Source: Balneolaceae bacterium UBA7797 (lineage in GTDB: Bacteria > Bacteroidota > Rhodothermia > Balneolales > Balneolaceae). From it: DNA of 64,000 bases. The stretch covers positions 1 to 64,000 of the forward strand of contig DLCN01000016.1 of assembly GCA_002480645.1 (NCBI GenBank). Reading direction: 5' to 3'. The position numbers were made by a program, and so were the translations under genes. Shown here in pieces: positions 16,758 through 25,813 of the stretch (position 1 is the stretch's first letter; every line of letters starts with the position of its first letter). A model generated the notes under the pieces. It worked only from the letters and a program-made list of their open reading frames with translations. It was not told the origin of the DNA and did not search any database.

Positions 16758-16988
16758 TTAAACCTGCTTTGTGTGGATAATATTTACCGGGCAGGATTCT
16801 GCAGCATAGGAACATTCATCAAACGCATCGGGATCGTGGGTTTTCATAGTATGAAAGCCCCGTTTCTCCACCGATTCCATCAGAATAGATTTACCATCAT
16901 CATCATCCATGCTGAAATAGTTCGGGGCAACTTCGCTGCAGTAGTTGCATCCGATGCAATCTTCCCGTTGTAATGTTACAATAACCAT
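16758..16988 (-). CDS. Single-cluster [4Fe-4S] ferredoxin
   Basis: A 76-residue protein with CIGCNYC (Cys11, 14, 17) and a distant ESCPVN cysteine, the four ligands of one [4Fe-4S] cluster, embedded in an acidic chain (NYFSMDDDDGK). This is a Bacteroidota-type small ferredoxin, an electron carrier. Its ATG overlaps the stop of the U32 peptidase gene (TAATG), so the two are translated together and the ferredoxin probably serves that enzyme (inference). Confidence 0.88.
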   Translation of the reverse strand: MVIVTLQREDCIGCNYCSEVAPNYFSMDDDDGKSILMESVEKRGFHTMKTHDPDAFDECSYAAESCPVNIIHTKQV

Positions 16989-18226
16989 TAAGCCTGAATT
17001 ATTTTGTAGATCTTGTCTGAAGACCGGACTTTAAAATCAACCGGGATGGTACAGTCATCACCTTTTTGAGCAACTTCTGCGATCACATCATCAACCATTA
17101 ATTCGGATAGTTCAAATTCTTTCACACCGGTAGTAGGGCCGGTTACCAGAATTTTATCGCCTAATTCGATCTTATCCGCCTCGATCCTGAAATGGCCGAC
17201 TTTATTCTTCGGATAGTAATGTATTCCACGACCGACAAAAACTTTCTTTTGGGTAGCCTGATTTCCGGATCCTTCACTCCATTCTCCCAGTTTCTGACCA
17301 AGGTAATAACCATTCCAGAATCCACGATTGTACACGGTCTCAAGCTTTTTCATCCAACCATCTACCTTTTCGGGGGAATAACTTCCATCCTCAATGGCAT
17401 CGAGTGCTTCGCGATAGCTTTTAATTACGGTAGATACATATTCCGGAGAGCGGCCACGACCTTCGATCTTCAGCACTTTAACACCGGTATCAACTACCTG
17501 ATCTAGAATATCAATGGTGCAAAGATCTTTGGGTGACATCATATACTCGTTGTCAACTTCTATCTCATTACCGGTTTCTTTATCGGTAAGGATATAGGCT
17601 TTTCTGCAATTTTGCTTACAGGCGCCCCGGTTTGCCGAGGAATTATATGAGTGAAGGCTAAGGTAACATTTCCCGGAAACAGCCATACAAAGTGCACCAT
17701 GGCCAAATATTTCGACTTCCACCAGCTTTCCGGATGGTCCGGTTACATTCTCATCCTTAATCTGCTGACAGATCTTTTTTATCTGTCGCAGGCTGAGTTC
17801 CCGGCTCATCACCATAGTATCGGCGAAAAGAGCATAGAATTTTACGGTTTCAATATTTGTGATATTGATCTGTGTTGAGATATGTACTTCCATATCGATC
17901 TGTCGGGCATAAGCGATCACTGCCTGATCCATGGCTATTACCGCAGTAATATCGGCTTCTTTGGCAGCATCAAGTAATCGTTTAACCAACTTCAGATCAT
18001 GATCGTAAATGATGGTATTCAAAGTAAGATATGTGCGTACATCAGCAGCTTTACAACGAGAGCTTATTTCTGTGAGATCAGCAATGGTAAAATTGATGCT
18101 GGATCGTGCCCGCATATTGAGCTGCTCTACACCAAAATATACCGAATCAGCACCGCTGTCGATGGCTGCCTGTAATGATTCAAAACTGCCTGCCGGAGCC
18201 ATAAGCTCCACTTTTCCTTTCGCCAT
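16988..18226 (-). CDS. Peptidase U32 family protein (TrhP/RlhA-like RNA hydroxylation enzyme)
   Basis: The 412-residue protein has the U32 N-terminal TIM-barrel (ELMAPAGSFESLQAAIDSGADSVYFG), the family signature region FGHGALCMAVSGKCYLS and the cysteines in RGACKQNCRKAY, which in this family coordinate an iron-sulphur cluster, plus a C-terminal beta-barrel. Relatives studied in E. coli (TrhP, RlhA) hydroxylate tRNA wobble uridine or 23S rRNA cytidine using prephenate, rather than acting as peptidases. The closely coupled ferredoxin gene downstream fits an iron-sulphur enzyme. The exact RNA target cannot be told from sequence. Confidence 0.85.
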   Translation of the reverse strand: MAKGKVELMAPAGSFESLQAAIDSGADSVYFGVEQLNMRARSSINFTIADLTEISSRCKAADVRTYLTLNTIIYDHDLKLVKRLLDAAKEADITAVIAMDQAVIAYARQIDMEVHISTQINITNIETVKFYALFADTMVMSRELSLRQIKKICQQIKDENVTGPSGKLVEVEIFGHGALCMAVSGKCYLSLHSYNSSANRGACKQNCRKAYILTDKETGNEIEVDNEYMMSPKDLCTIDILDQVVDTGVKVLKIEGRGRSPEYVSTVIKSYREALDAIEDGSYSPEKVDGWMKKLETVYNRGFWNGYYLGQKLGEWSEGSGNQATQKKVFVGRGIHYYPKNKVGHFRIEADKIELGDKILVTGPTTGVKEFELSELMVDDVIAEVAQKGDDCTIPVDFKVRSSDKIYKIIQA

Positions 18227-18300
18227 GTTACCTCATTTTTTTTGAAGCCTTAAATTTACGAAAGTTTATAATAGGTTTGAACCCTGAGTAATTAGAATTA

Positions 18301-18930
18301 TTACATCAAACCGGATCGTTGAAGTTCATTTTCAAGATCTACATAGTCGTATAACTTTCGCACAAAAAGGGGATAGATCAGACTTCCGATAAAGCAAAGA
18401 ATGGCTACAGAGAACATAAGCCATGCAACGGTCATGTATTTATCCAGAATATTTAGTGAACTAAGCAGATTTAAATAATCGTGGGAACTCTTAGGCAGAT
18501 TTCCAATGAGCGGAAGGTTTTGGTAATAAGCATCGGCACAGTAAATAGCGGAATCGATCCAATTCATACCCAACCAGAAAAGAGATATCTGTGCAGTGAT
18601 CTTAGATCTGTTAATGTGAGCATATAGGAAAACACTGAATGGTATAAGAAGTTGCATCAGTGTACCGCCAAGTACAGTCAGAAATCTCCATCCAAAGATC
18701 CCAAAAATAGTATGCCCGGACTCGTGAATGATGAGATTGAGATTGTCTGTAAGGAAATAAATAAACGAAAAGGGGAATACGAACGGATAGTTGAGTGTGA
18801 GCATTACATTTACTGACAAACCGGTCCAGGCAAATTCTGTCATCAAAATAACCGGAATGATGAGCAATAGGGAAAACCACCATTTTCCTAACCAGCCTGC
18901 GAGTTTTTCTGAGTCGAATGATCCGAACAT
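18301..18930 (-). CDS. Multi-pass membrane protein with HESGH motif (M50-like)
   Basis: A 209-residue protein with about five hydrophobic helices. Residues LIIHESGHTIFGIFG contain an H-E-S-G-H zinc motif within a membrane segment, followed by GGTLMQLLIPF, the arrangement found in site-2-type (M50) intramembrane metalloproteases and their inactive relatives. The usual downstream DG motif of M50 enzymes is not obvious; the NWIDSAIYC segment may supply the acidic residue. The ATG overlaps the stop of the glycosyltransferase gene (TAATG), suggesting joint expression. Proteolytic activity is only inferred. Confidence 0.6.
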   Translation of the reverse strand: MFGSFDSEKLAGWLGKWWFSLLLIIPVILMTEFAWTGLSVNVMLTLNYPFVFPFSFIYFLTDNLNLIIHESGHTIFGIFGWRFLTVLGGTLMQLLIPFSVFLYAHINRSKITAQISLFWLGMNWIDSAIYCADAYYQNLPLIGNLPKSSHDYLNLLSSLNILDKYMTVAWLMFSVAILCFIGSLIYPLFVRKLYDYVDLENELQRSGLM

Positions 18931-19934
18931 TACGTTAAATCAGAGTATTTTTTTATCCCTTTAAGAAAGTAATCAACGATGATGAGTCTGTCAGTCAATA
19001 CATCGTTTGAGCGATTAAAGGTCATCTCGGCTCTTTTTTTTCTGATCATTCCAAAATTGCGCCAAAAATGCCAATGAGCTTTAACTATGGCAGCGGTCTC
19101 ATTTAACTTACCTGTAAGCAGAGATCGTAAAGCAGCTACGATATCCAGTTTTATACGAAACAGAAACTTCCACCATAATTCATTTTTTGGGAGATTCTTG
19201 AACAAAATGTAAAGACTGTTCCTGAAGTTGAAATACACTTTTCTGGACGATCCCATAGGCAAGGATCCACCCCCCAAATGATATACCCGGCTTTTCGGGG
19301 TATACATGATCTTATAGCCTTTATTCAGAATCCTCCAGCAAAGATCGATCTCTTCCATGTGGAACTGGAAATCCTCATCGAAGCCGCCGGCTTCAATAAA
19401 TACATCTTTACGTATCGCTAAAGCTGCACCGGATGCCCAAACAATTTCAGTTTGGTCATCATACTGACCTTCATCCATTTCAACGGTATCCAGAATACGG
19501 CCTCTGCAGTAGGGGTAGGCAAGTTTATCTAAGTATCCACCGGCGGCCCCGGCATATTCAAAATACTCCGGATCGTTAAAGGAAAGGATCTTTGGCTGAG
19601 CTGCTGCTACATCCTCATATTCATCGAAGACCGTTGCCAATCCGTGCAACCAGTCAGGGGAGGTCTTTACGTCATTATTCAGAAAGATCAGAGTGTCTTT
19701 TGTAGCAAAAGGAACAGCCCGGTTATTACCACCCGTATACCCGTAATTGTCATCGAATTCAGCGATGATCACATCAGGATAATTTGCTCTCAGCCACTCT
19801 TTGGTCCCGTCTGTGGAGTTATTATCAGCAATGATGATCTCATAATCAGAATAGTTGGTCTTTACCACATCGGGAAGAAAGGTTTTAAGATGATGCAGGC
19901 CATTCCAGGTTACAATTATAATGCTGAATCCCAT
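18930..19934 (-). CDS. Family 2 glycosyltransferase
   Basis: A 334-residue GT2 enzyme: nucleotide-binding start FSIIIVTWNG, ADNNSTDGTKEWL, YGYTGGNNRA, the metal-binding FLNNDV motif, and the acceptor-side MEEIDLCWRILNKGY (ED-x-D-like) region. These features are typical of rhamnosyl- and other inverting transferases that build surface polysaccharides or glycolipids. The ATG at 19934 is preferred over an adjacent TTG. It is coupled to the downstream M50-like membrane protein; no other glycan gene is next to it. Confidence 0.9.
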   Translation of the reverse strand: MGFSIIIVTWNGLHHLKTFLPDVVKTNYSDYEIIIADNNSTDGTKEWLRANYPDVIIAEFDDNYGYTGGNNRAVPFATKDTLIFLNNDVKTSPDWLHGLATVFDEYEDVAAAQPKILSFNDPEYFEYAGAAGGYLDKLAYPYCRGRILDTVEMDEGQYDDQTEIVWASGAALAIRKDVFIEAGGFDEDFQFHMEEIDLCWRILNKGYKIMYTPKSRVYHLGGGSLPMGSSRKVYFNFRNSLYILFKNLPKNELWWKFLFRIKLDIVAALRSLLTGKLNETAAIVKAHWHFWRNFGMIRKKRAEMTFNRSNDVLTDRLIIVDYFLKGIKKYSDLT

Positions 19935-20045
19935 CAACAGAAATGAATGTTTAAATATTTTAGTTCTGGTATTTGATGTAGAAGTAATGACAAAAAGCCG
20001 TTACTTTACCGGCAGATGAAGCCGTTAAGATGATAGCAAAATTGT

Positions 20046-20558
20046 ATGATCAAAATTGGGCTTATTTCCGATACTCATAATTATCTTGATCCACAGGTTC
20101 TGGAATATTTTGAGGACAGAGATGAGATTTGGCACGCTGGCGATTTCGGTACGATCGAAATAGCAGAACAACTTAAAGAGGTTGCACCACTGGTTGGCGT
20201 TTATGGAAATATAGACGGGCAGGACATCAGGCAGCAATATCCTTTGCATCAACGTTTTAAACGTGAGGGGATAGATATCTGGATGACTCACATAGGAGGA
20301 ATTCCCGGACGTTATTGTATTCCCATCCGAAAAGAAATGGAAGAAAATCCACCGGAAGTTTTTATCTGCGGACATTCTCACATCCTGAAAGTAGCCCGGG
20401 ATCAGGTGTTATCAAAAATGCTCTATATCAATCCCGGAGCAGCCGGAAAACAAGGTTTTCAGGAATACAGGACCATCATACGATTCGAAATAGATGCCGG
20501 AAAGATCCATAACATGGAAGTGATCAATCTTGGCAGACTTGGCGGTGGAAACGAATGA
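20046..20558 (+). CDS. YfcE/MJ0936-type metallophosphoesterase
   Basis: A 170-residue calcineurin-like phosphodiesterase. All metal-binding motifs are present: SDTHNY, HAGDFG, YGNIDG, THIG and GHSH, with the family-specific INPGAAGKQG ending. Homologues hydrolyse phosphodiesters such as bis-pNPP or cyclic dinucleotide-like substrates in vitro; the physiological substrate is unknown. Single gene, ending 4 nt before the convergent desaturase gene. Confidence 0.88.
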   Translation: MIKIGLISDTHNYLDPQVLEYFEDRDEIWHAGDFGTIEIAEQLKEVAPLVGVYGNIDGQDIRQQYPLHQRFKREGIDIWMTHIGGIPGRYCIPIRKEMEENPPEVFICGHSHILKVARDQVLSKMLYINPGAAGKQGFQEYRTIIRFEIDAGKIHNMEVINLGRLGGGNE

Positions 20559-20562
20559 TCGG

Positions 20563-22032
20563 TCACTCGTAACGATCGATCAGTTTAACGGCATTAAAAG
20601 CAGATTGAATGACGAGAGGGATACCGCCACCAGGATGTGTGGACCCACCTACAAAGTATAAGTTATCAAACTGCCTTGATTTATTTCTGGGACGCACGAA
20701 TGCCGAAAATTTATCATTCGATGATGTCCCGTAAATGCTCCCTTTGTTAGAGGCATAGAGATCATAAAAATCCCGGGGAGTAATTACTTTCTGAAACTTA
20801 ATGTGCGAAGAAAGGCCACTTAATCCTTTATCCTCCAGTAGCCGAATGATCTTCTTCCTATACACATCTTTCTCTGTATCCCAGTTTACTTGCTCAGACA
20901 GATAGGGCGCATTTATCAAAATAAATAGATTGGATCCGCCTTCAGGTGCATGTTCGGCATTCGAAAAGGAAGTATTGGCAATGTAGATGGTCGGATCTTC
21001 CGGCATCGTTTTCTCATCAAAGATCTGTTGAAATTCTAAACGATAATCGTTGCTAAAGAAAATATTATGGTGTTTCAGTTCAGAATAAGAAGTATCCAAC
21101 CCAAGCAATAATACAAACCCGGAGCAGGAAGGTTCGATTGCAGCTGTTTTTCTTTTTTTTGCGGTTGAGACCTTACCGGGTTCCATCATATATACGATAG
21201 TTTCCGTGGCATCACTATTTGCCACCACAATGTCTGATTGATAGGTGGCATTGCCGGAAATTACAGATCGTGCTTTTCCCTTTTCTACATGAATACGATC
21301 AATCTTTTTGTTGAAATGAAATTGTGCACCCAGCTTTTTGGCTAGGGTAAAGAGGGAACGGGCTATTGTATACATGCCTCCATCCACATAGTAACCACCT
21401 AAAGTGAGTTCAACATGTGGAATTACATTGAGCGTAGCCGGTGCCTGATAAGGTGAGGATCCATTATATGTAGTGAAACGCTTAAAGAACTGCCTTAGAT
21501 AATCGCTTTTAAAGAATTGGTCAATACGTTTATGTACTGTTGAAAAAGCATCGATTCCGAAGAATGAGATCAGATCCAGTTCTTTAAGATCTTTTAGATC
21601 ATAAAGTGGATTGTATATGAAAGCATCAGCCGTTTTATCATAAAGGTTTTTACTGTATGCCAGAAAACTCAGATAGGCTTGTTCATCTTCAGGAGCGATT
21701 TTTCGGATCTCTTCTTGAGTGATCGGCAGATCATCATAACTATCGAAACGGGTTCCATCCGGATACCAATATCTACAGATCGGAGTGAGTTTTTTAAGTT
21801 GTATATAGTCATTGATATCGGCTCCGCATACCTCAAAAACCTGTTCCAGCAGATGTGGTAATGTCAGGAGGCTCGGACCGGTATCAAAGGTAAATCCGGA
21901 TTCTGTTACCTGATTCATCTTTCCACCGACACACTCATTTTTTTCAAACACGGTTACCTCATGACCTTTAGCGGCCATTAGCGCGGCGGTCGTTAACCCT
22001 CCGATACCTGCACCAATAATAGTTACTTTCAA
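20563..22032 (-). CDS. Phytoene-desaturase-family FAD oxidoreductase (CrtI/CrtD-like)
   Basis: The 489-residue protein opens with the FAD dinucleotide-binding motif IIGAGIGGL (residues 5-13) and VFEKNECVGGKM, has the carotenoid-desaturase segment FDTGPSLLTLP, and ends FVGGSTHPGGGIPLVIQSA, the hallmark of CrtI-type desaturases. It would desaturate a carotenoid backbone (phytoene, or a terminal bond in the CrtD type). No crtB, crtY or crtZ gene is near, so it cannot be assigned to CrtI or CrtD from context. Confidence 0.88.
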   Translation of the reverse strand: MKVTIIGAGIGGLTTAALMAAKGHEVTVFEKNECVGGKMNQVTESGFTFDTGPSLLTLPHLLEQVFEVCGADINDYIQLKKLTPICRYWYPDGTRFDSYDDLPITQEEIRKIAPEDEQAYLSFLAYSKNLYDKTADAFIYNPLYDLKDLKELDLISFFGIDAFSTVHKRIDQFFKSDYLRQFFKRFTTYNGSSPYQAPATLNVIPHVELTLGGYYVDGGMYTIARSLFTLAKKLGAQFHFNKKIDRIHVEKGKARSVISGNATYQSDIVVANSDATETIVYMMEPGKVSTAKKRKTAAIEPSCSGFVLLLGLDTSYSELKHHNIFFSNDYRLEFQQIFDEKTMPEDPTIYIANTSFSNAEHAPEGGSNLFILINAPYLSEQVNWDTEKDVYRKKIIRLLEDKGLSGLSSHIKFQKVITPRDFYDLYASNKGSIYGTSSNDKFSAFVRPRNKSRQFDNLYFVGGSTHPGGGIPLVIQSAFNAVKLIDRYE

Positions 22033-22115
22033 TGTGCGAATCCTGAACTATGATTTATTCTGATTTAACTAAACTAAATACAATGTGTATTTTTAGGAGA
22101 ATAAATTTTTAGACG

Positions 22116-23309
22116 TTGAAATTACAGCAGATTAACTCAGAAATTTTAGAATTCATTCGTGCGAATGAGAAGGAAGATCCTGCCTCTCTAATATTGAAAG
22201 GGAATATCCCAGAAGATTGGCCGGTATCATTCATTGCAGAACAGATCAAGTCTCTTAAAAAGGCACGAAAAAAGATCCCGGAACTGGCAGGTTTTGATAG
22301 ACTTATCCTGCCCCCGGAACAGAATCTGGAACAGGCATCATCAGAAAAAACAGCTAAATATAAATCGGATAAATTTACTGGAGGTCGTTTTGTTGATCTT
22401 ACGGGAGGAAGTGGGATAGATACCTATTATATCGGTAAGAATTTTGATGAGATCGTGTATGTAGAGAGCAGTAAAGAATTATGTGATCTGGTGGATTATA
22501 ATTTCAATATTCTTGGCTTAGAAGTGGATGTGGTCAATACTTCGGCTGAATCTTTTTTGGAGAGTAATGAGGAAACATTTGATCTGATCTATGTGGATCC
22601 ATCACGAAGAGATGGTGATAATAACCGATTAAGATCTGTGAGAGACTATTCACCAAATGTGATCGAGCTTATGGATAGCTTACTGAGCACAGGCTCAACT
22701 GTGATGATCAAGATCTCTCCAATGGCCTCTGTTTCAGAAACACTGTATCAATTATCAGGGGTTTATTCTGTGACCTTTCTCAGTGTTCAAAACGAACTAA
22801 AAGAGGTCCTGCTCTTATTAAAAAAAGGATTCACAGAAAGGCCGGTATTTGAGACAGTAAATTTACTCGAACATCAACCGGATCAGGAGTTTAAATTCTT
22901 CGAGAGTGAGGAGTCAACGGCGATCATGAGCTTAGAAAAGCCCGGGAAGTATCTCTATGATCCAAATCCATCCGTAATGAAATCGGGGACTTATAATCTG
23001 CTTTGTGAACGTTTTGGAGTAAATAAACTTCATGCCAATACTCATTTATATACATCTGAGGAGTTAGTTGAAGAATTTCCGGGGAGAGTATTTGAGATTA
23101 AAGAAGTCCTGCAACCCGGCAGAAAAAATATAATCCAGCATTTTCCGGGAGGCATTGTAAATATTGCCACTAAGAATTTCCCGGTAAAACCGAATGAACT
23201 GAAGAAAAAGTACAGACTTCGGGATGGTGGAGATGAAATGCTCTACTTTTGCGAGATAGCCGAACTAGGGAAAAAAGCTGTTTGGTGTATTCCTTTAAAG
23301 AATAATTGA
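22116..23309 (+). CDS. Class I SAM-dependent methyltransferase with THUMP-like domain
   Basis: The 397 residues comprise an N-terminal helical segment, a Rossmann methyltransferase core with the SAM-binding FVDLTGGSGIDTYYIG and a catalytic-type YVDPSRRDGDNNR motif, and a C-terminal THUMP-like RNA-binding region ending GGDEMLYFCEIAEL. Such proteins are widespread in Bacteroidota and presumed RNA methyltransferases; the target is not known. The start is TTG at 22116, since the N-terminal EILEFIRANEKEDP segment belongs to the family and no ATG is available. Confidence 0.85.
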   Translation: MKLQQINSEILEFIRANEKEDPASLILKGNIPEDWPVSFIAEQIKSLKKARKKIPELAGFDRLILPPEQNLEQASSEKTAKYKSDKFTGGRFVDLTGGSGIDTYYIGKNFDEIVYVESSKELCDLVDYNFNILGLEVDVVNTSAESFLESNEETFDLIYVDPSRRDGDNNRLRSVRDYSPNVIELMDSLLSTGSTVMIKISPMASVSETLYQLSGVYSVTFLSVQNELKEVLLLLKKGFTERPVFETVNLLEHQPDQEFKFFESEESTAIMSLEKPGKYLYDPNPSVMKSGTYNLLCERFGVNKLHANTHLYTSEELVEEFPGRVFEIKEVLQPGRKNIIQHFPGGIVNIATKNFPVKPNELKKKYRLRDGGDEMLYFCEIAELGKKAVWCIPLKNN

Positions 23310-23311
23310 TA

Positions 23312-23530
23312 TCAAATAGCAGCAGGATATTCCTGTGGGATATACTTCTCACGATCTTCTTTGCGCAACTTGATCAGACAATCAAAGCAGGCATATTTAA
23401 ACCCACTTGGCTCTTTAATCTTATAAAGTTTAAATGCGTGGCCATTAATAAGTGAAGGTTTCCCTACGGGTGAATTACAATATTCACAATGAGAGTGATC
23501 GTTTTTATGATCAGATGCGTGAATGTTCAT
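23312..23530 (-). CDS. Small zinc-ribbon-like protein of unknown function
   Basis: A 72-residue protein with two knuckles, CEYC (Cys16/19) and CFDC, plus an N-terminal histidine-rich stretch DHKNDHSH; together they suggest one structural zinc site. I do not recognise the family. It is convergent with the methyltransferase gene, ending 2 nt away. A minus-strand TATTTTTG (23579-23586) upstream fits the -7 consensus, but no good -33 partner is seen. The 236 nt upstream are A/T-rich and without other supportable content. Confidence 0.6.
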   Translation of the reverse strand: MNIHASDHKNDHSHCEYCNSPVGKPSLINGHAFKLYKIKEPSGFKYACFDCLIKLRKEDREKYIPQEYPAAI

Positions 23531-23766
23531 AGCCTAAAATAATTATTGATAAATTTACATTCCCCTTAATTAATAAGTCAAAAATACATAATTAACTTAC
23601 CCATTGCTACAGTGTACAAAATTTTGATATCAAAAAATATTAGAAATTCACTTTTACCTAAATTATTAAGGCAAGATACTTAGGGAAAATTTTGGATTTC
23701 AAAAACCCAATCAGATTCACAGATGAATTCTTAACATCACTTAGATCGGGTATGGGTATGTGGTGA

Positions 23767-24528
23767 TCACGGAATAAAATGGGTGCATGAGGTCGAATTT
23801 TTGAGCGCCTTTTGAATAAAATCTGAATTATTTCCATTGATCAAAGTCACGGGTATATCTTCGTTAAAACATAATTCAACGGCGTTAATTTTTGAGGTCA
23901 TTCCACCGGTCCCGATCCCGTTATCCCGTTCCTGTATGTATTTCTTAGCAGAAGAGAGATCATTAACCTGATGGATCAGTTCAGCATCATCATACAGATG
24001 CGGATTTTTGGTATATAATCCGTCGATATCAGATGCAATGATCAATTTATCTGCTTTTAATAAAATGGCTACCAAGGCAGAGAGTTTGTCATTATCGCCG
24101 AGAACAAGTTCCTCGACAGCAGTGGTATCATTTTCATTAACTATCGGGATGTAGTTATGACCGATTAATTCGAGTAGGGTATTTTCGGTATTCTTCTTTG
24201 ATTCCGGATGTTCGAAATCACGGTACGTCATCAAACACTGCGCTGTACGCAATTCATAATCGGAAAACACTTCGTTGTAGAGTTGCATCAATTTCGGCTG
24301 ACCGATTGCCGATAATGCCTGTTTGCTGGTAACTTCGTTATCCCAACCGCTGCTGTTTATAAATTGTCTGGCTGTGGCAATTGCTCCGGACGAGACCAAT
24401 ATGATCTCATACTCATCCTGAAGCTCAATAATTTGTTTAGCCAGGTCTTCCAGTTTTCCTCTTGAAATTCGATTTGTTCCACCCGTAAGGGTAGAGGATC
24501 CAATTTTTACGACAATACGCTGTTTCAT
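23767..24528 (-). CDS. proB: Glutamate 5-kinase
   Basis: ProB phosphorylates L-glutamate to gamma-glutamyl phosphate, the first step of proline synthesis. The 253 residues cover the amino-acid-kinase fold: KIGSSTLTGG at the N-terminus, ILVSSGAIATARQ, VNENDTTAVEELVLGDNDKLSALVA and GIGTGGMTSKINA. The PUA domain found in many ProB proteins is absent, giving the short form. The start is the ATG at 24528, whose ATGA overlaps the proA stop; a longer frame would begin inside proA. Confidence 0.93.
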   Translation of the reverse strand: MKQRIVVKIGSSTLTGGTNRISRGKLEDLAKQIIELQDEYEIILVSSGAIATARQFINSSGWDNEVTSKQALSAIGQPKLMQLYNEVFSDYELRTAQCLMTYRDFEHPESKKNTENTLLELIGHNYIPIVNENDTTAVEELVLGDNDKLSALVAILLKADKLIIASDIDGLYTKNPHLYDDAELIHQVNDLSSAKKYIQERDNGIGTGGMTSKINAVELCFNEDIPVTLINGNNSDFIQKALKNSTSCTHFIP

Positions 24529-25718
24529 GCTCTTATTTGCCCGTTTCCCGAAATGAACCATTTATTTGTTACGAGTTGTGCTAAACCTATAGGTCCCCGA
24601 AAATGTAATTTTTGTGTGCTGATGGCTATTTCAGCTCCGAAACCAAACTGACCTCCATCAGTAAATCGGGTAGATGCGTTATGATACACCGCAGCGCAAT
24701 CCACTTCATTCTGAAACTGTTCGGCAGTTTCGGAACTGTTCGTGACGATCGAGGCAGAATGGCCTCCGGAATAGGTATTGATCTTATGGATGGCTTCATC
24801 AACAGAGGTGGTTAAACTAAGTAAGATCTTTTCCGACAGAAACTCTTCGTAATACATCTCATTACCGGGAATCGGGGAGACTCCTGCAAACTGATTGAAA
24901 AAGTCTCCATCAGTATAAATCGTTAATCCCAGCTCCAGCAAAGATGAAATCAGCTGTTCTGTTTTATCCTTCAGGTTTTTTGTGTTCGAATGTATCAACA
25001 CTTTATCAGTGGCATTACACACACTCAGACGGCTTTTTCCATTTTTTATGATCTCAGCAGCCATATCGAAGTCAGCATCTTCATGCACATACACAAAATT
25101 GTTGCCTCGCCCGCTAACTAAAAGTGGTACATCTGTATTGTTTTTGATGTAGTTGATCAAACCATCGCCGCCTCTTGGAATGATCAGATCGGCCTGATGC
25201 GAATTCTCTCTGAGCAGCTTTTGAGTTTTCTCCCGGTCGATGTCAAGATAGGTGATCAGATCTTCGTTCAGATCATGTGCTTTTAAGGCTTCTTTCCACA
25301 GCTGAACCAGAGCAAGGTTTGAAAATCGTGCTTCTTTTCCGCCTTTCAAAAGTATGCGGTTTCCTGCTTTAAATGCACTAACGGCCGCTTCGATGGTAAC
25401 ATCCGGTCGGGATTCGTAGATGATGAGAATGTTACCAAATGGTACCACACGGTTAACTACATGCATCCCATTGGGATGATCAAACTCATACAGGATTTTG
25501 TTTACCGGATCATCGATGTCAATGACTTCAAGTACCGAACGAATCATTCCATCAATTTTGCTGTCGGTTACAAGCAGGCGATCAACGAGCGTAGGGTCAA
25601 TATCAGAGGTCTGCTCCATATCTTTTTTATTAGCAGAAAGTATCTGATCCCGTTTTTTATCCAGTAAGGTAGTAAGTGTCTTCAGGCACTGATTCTTGAT
25701 TTCTGTTGATAATGGCAT
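24525..25718 (-). CDS. proA: Glutamate-5-semialdehyde dehydrogenase (gamma-glutamyl phosphate reductase)
   Basis: ProA reduces gamma-glutamyl phosphate to glutamate semialdehyde with NADPH. The 397 residues show the N-terminal helical region, the conserved VVPFGNILIIYESRPDVTIEAA, LKGGKEA, IIPRGGDGLI, the catalytic cysteine in SRLSVCNATDKVLIH and the C-terminal ASTRFTDGGQFGFGAEIAIST. The order proA-proB with a 4-nt overlap is reversed from the common proBA. ProC is not in the window. Confidence 0.95.
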   Translation of the reverse strand: MPLSTEIKNQCLKTLTTLLDKKRDQILSANKKDMEQTSDIDPTLVDRLLVTDSKIDGMIRSVLEVIDIDDPVNKILYEFDHPNGMHVVNRVVPFGNILIIYESRPDVTIEAAVSAFKAGNRILLKGGKEARFSNLALVQLWKEALKAHDLNEDLITYLDIDREKTQKLLRENSHQADLIIPRGGDGLINYIKNNTDVPLLVSGRGNNFVYVHEDADFDMAAEIIKNGKSRLSVCNATDKVLIHSNTKNLKDKTEQLISSLLELGLTIYTDGDFFNQFAGVSPIPGNEMYYEEFLSEKILLSLTTSVDEAIHKINTYSGGHSASIVTNSSETAEQFQNEVDCAAVYHNASTRFTDGGQFGFGAEIAISTQKLHFRGPIGLAQLVTNKWFISGNGQIRA

Positions 25719-25813
25719 AGCTTCGGATGTTGAGTGAGGCAGAAAATACTAAACTGAGTGGATTTTAAAATTCAAATCATTGATTACTTTACCGGAAATC
25801 AAATGTTTCGACC

